7,084 nucleotides of DNA from Clostridiales bacterium (lineage in GTDB: Bacteria > Bacillota > Clostridia > Lachnospirales > CAG-274), in NCBI GenBank assembly GCA_021202835.1, contig JAJQCI010000241.1:1906-8989 (forward strand). Direction: 5' to 3'. This document shows positions 6,332 through 7,084 of the stretch, piece after piece. The position numbers and the translations under genes were made by a program. Every line of letters starts with the position of its first letter. Position 1 is the stretch's first letter. The notes beneath the pieces were generated by a model. The model worked only from the letters and a program-made list of their open reading frames with translations, had not been told where the DNA came from and did not search any database.

Positions 6332-6988
6332 ATGAAACGTACCATCAAAATCTGTGTGGACATAGCGATGTATATCCTTTTTCTCTACCTGATGAGCTAC
6401 CGGGCAGGCCGGGGGCTATATCTTCACAGTGTGCTTGGCTGTATCCTGTTTGCCGTGTTCCTGTTTCATCATGTGCTGAATCTGCGATGGTATCAGGGGC
6501 TTGGAAAAGGAAAATACACCTTGCGAAGAACCATTTTTGTGATGTTGGATTTTCTGCTGCTTGCAGCAATGGTGATTATGGCAATTAGTTCGGTTATGAT
6601 GTCGGGAGATGTTTTTGCCTTTTCTCCGTTTATGTCTACGCAGTTTGGCAGGGATCTTCATATCTGCTCTACGGCATGGGGATTTTTTCTGACGGTCTTG
6701 CATATTGGGTTACATACTAATGTAATATTTGCAAAGTTACGCCACAAGGCAAAAGAAACTATATTCGCATATGTATATGATCTGTTCTTTTTTCTTCTAT
6801 TTATTGCTGGCGTATGGTGCTTTATCCTAAGCGGATTATGGATGAATATGCTACATATCTCTCGTGAGAATTCGGCATTTTTACCGTTCAATTTCTATGG
6901 AGAATACCTAATGACAACCCTTGTGGCTTGTCAGTTCATATATTTGCTTTTGTCGGTAATGAACCGATTAAAAAAGTTACAAAAATAG
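6332..6988 (+). CDS. DUF4405-type six-helix membrane protein, candidate bis-heme cytochrome b
   Basis: 218 residues and strongly hydrophobic. Likely membrane segments are about 8-24, 31-49, 67-90, 110-133, 147-170 and 192-210. Basic residues sit at the N-terminus, in the 2-3 loop (KGKYTLRR), the 4-5 loop (KLRHKAK) and the C-terminus (NRLKKLQK), giving N- and C-termini inside. The sequence resembles the DUF4405 family. Helix 2 carries H32 and H46 and helix 4 carries H110 and H124, each pair 14 positions apart. These helices run in the same direction, so H32/H110 would face each other near the outer side and H46/H124 near the inner side, as in b-type cytochromes. H47 and H128 are nearby alternatives. 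A role in moving electrons across the membrane is inferred, not shown. AGGGGTGA (6316-6323) is a plausible ribosome binding site within the end of the flavodoxin gene; the genes are 3 bases apart. From about 6710 the gene becomes more AT-rich. Confidence 0.8.
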   Translation: MKRTIKICVDIAMYILFLYLMSYRAGRGLYLHSVLGCILFAVFLFHHVLNLRWYQGLGKGKYTLRRTIFVMLDFLLLAAMVIMAISSVMMSGDVFAFSPFMSTQFGRDLHICSTAWGFFLTVLHIGLHTNVIFAKLRHKAKETIFAYVYDLFFFLLFIAGVWCFILSGLWMNMLHISRENSAFLPFNFYGEYLMTTLVACQFIYLLLSVMNRLKKLQK

Positions 6989-7002
6989 GAGGTACAAGTA
7001 AT

Positions 7003-7084
7003 ATGAAGAAAATTTTGATAACAATATTTATAATTTGTATAATCTGTATACTTCCTCTGTGTAAGATATGTAGTTACGTAGATG
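7003..7084 (+). CDS. Start of a hydrophobic or exported protein, cut by the window edge
   Basis: Only the first 27 residues are visible. A strong AGGAGG (6987-6992) lies 10 bases before the ATG, overlapping the DUF4405 gene's end. MKK is followed by an isoleucine-rich hydrophobic stretch (ILITIFIICIICILPL) and then CKICSYVD, so this is a signal peptide or membrane anchor. Four cysteines occur in the visible part (12, 15, 20 and 23), including CKIC; none follows a proper lipobox. It is 14 bases after the DUF4405 stop and likely in the same operon. No family can be named. Confidence 0.7.
   Translation, partial: MKKILITIFIICIICILPLCKICSYVD

Noticed and set aside
6295..6588. Plus-strand 97-residue frame across the end of the flavodoxin gene and the start of the DUF4405 gene
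   Set aside because: It overlaps two well-supported genes in another frame, has no ribosome binding site and no sensible domain.

Overview
The window looks like chromosomal DNA from a low-GC Gram-positive bacterium, most likely a clostridial or gut-type Firmicute. The evidence is AT-rich coding, a strong GGAGG-type ribosome binding site before nearly every gene, a lipobox lipoprotein, and families common in such genomes. The assignment is inferred from style only; there is no rRNA or other taxonomic marker. All genes are on the + strand and tightly packed. I see no tRNA, rRNA, CRISPR, transposase or insertion sequence.

Block A (29-3587) reads as one operon: a MerR-family regulator, an iron-containing alcohol dehydrogenase overlapping it by 4 bp and broken by a single-base frameshift near 1293-1297, an exported tandem carboxymuconolactone-decarboxylase-like (CMD) protein, and a lipoprotein alpha/beta hydrolase of the dienelactone-hydrolase type. 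A MerR regulator with an alcohol dehydrogenase and a CMD protein resembles the AdhR-type aldehyde/electrophile response of Bacillus subtilis.

A 96-bp spacer (3588-3683) holds a perfect 13-bp inverted repeat built from two copies of the palindrome GCATATGC. It separates block A from block B, and codon choice changes across it (CTT/TTA-rich leucine before, CTG/TTG-rich after, with higher GC).

Block B (3684 to the end) encodes an unrecognised 50-residue protein translationally coupled to an aldo/keto reductase, then a membrane-anchored protein joining a formylglycine-generating-enzyme-like (SUMF1/FGE) domain to a flavodoxin domain, then a six-helix DUF4405-type membrane protein, and finally the start of a short hydrophobic or exported protein cut by the window edge.

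How they may work together: the two cytosolic oxidoreductases (alcohol dehydrogenase and aldo/keto reductase) would reduce reactive carbonyls. The CMD protein, the hydrolase and the FGE-flavodoxin fusion all carry export or anchor signals, so a second set of activities sits outside the membrane. The DUF4405 protein has two His-X13-His pairs on two parallel helices, the ligand arrangement of a bis-heme b-type cytochrome. The most interesting hypothesis is that it passes electrons across the membrane to the extracytoplasmic flavodoxin domain. This is inference from motifs and gene order.
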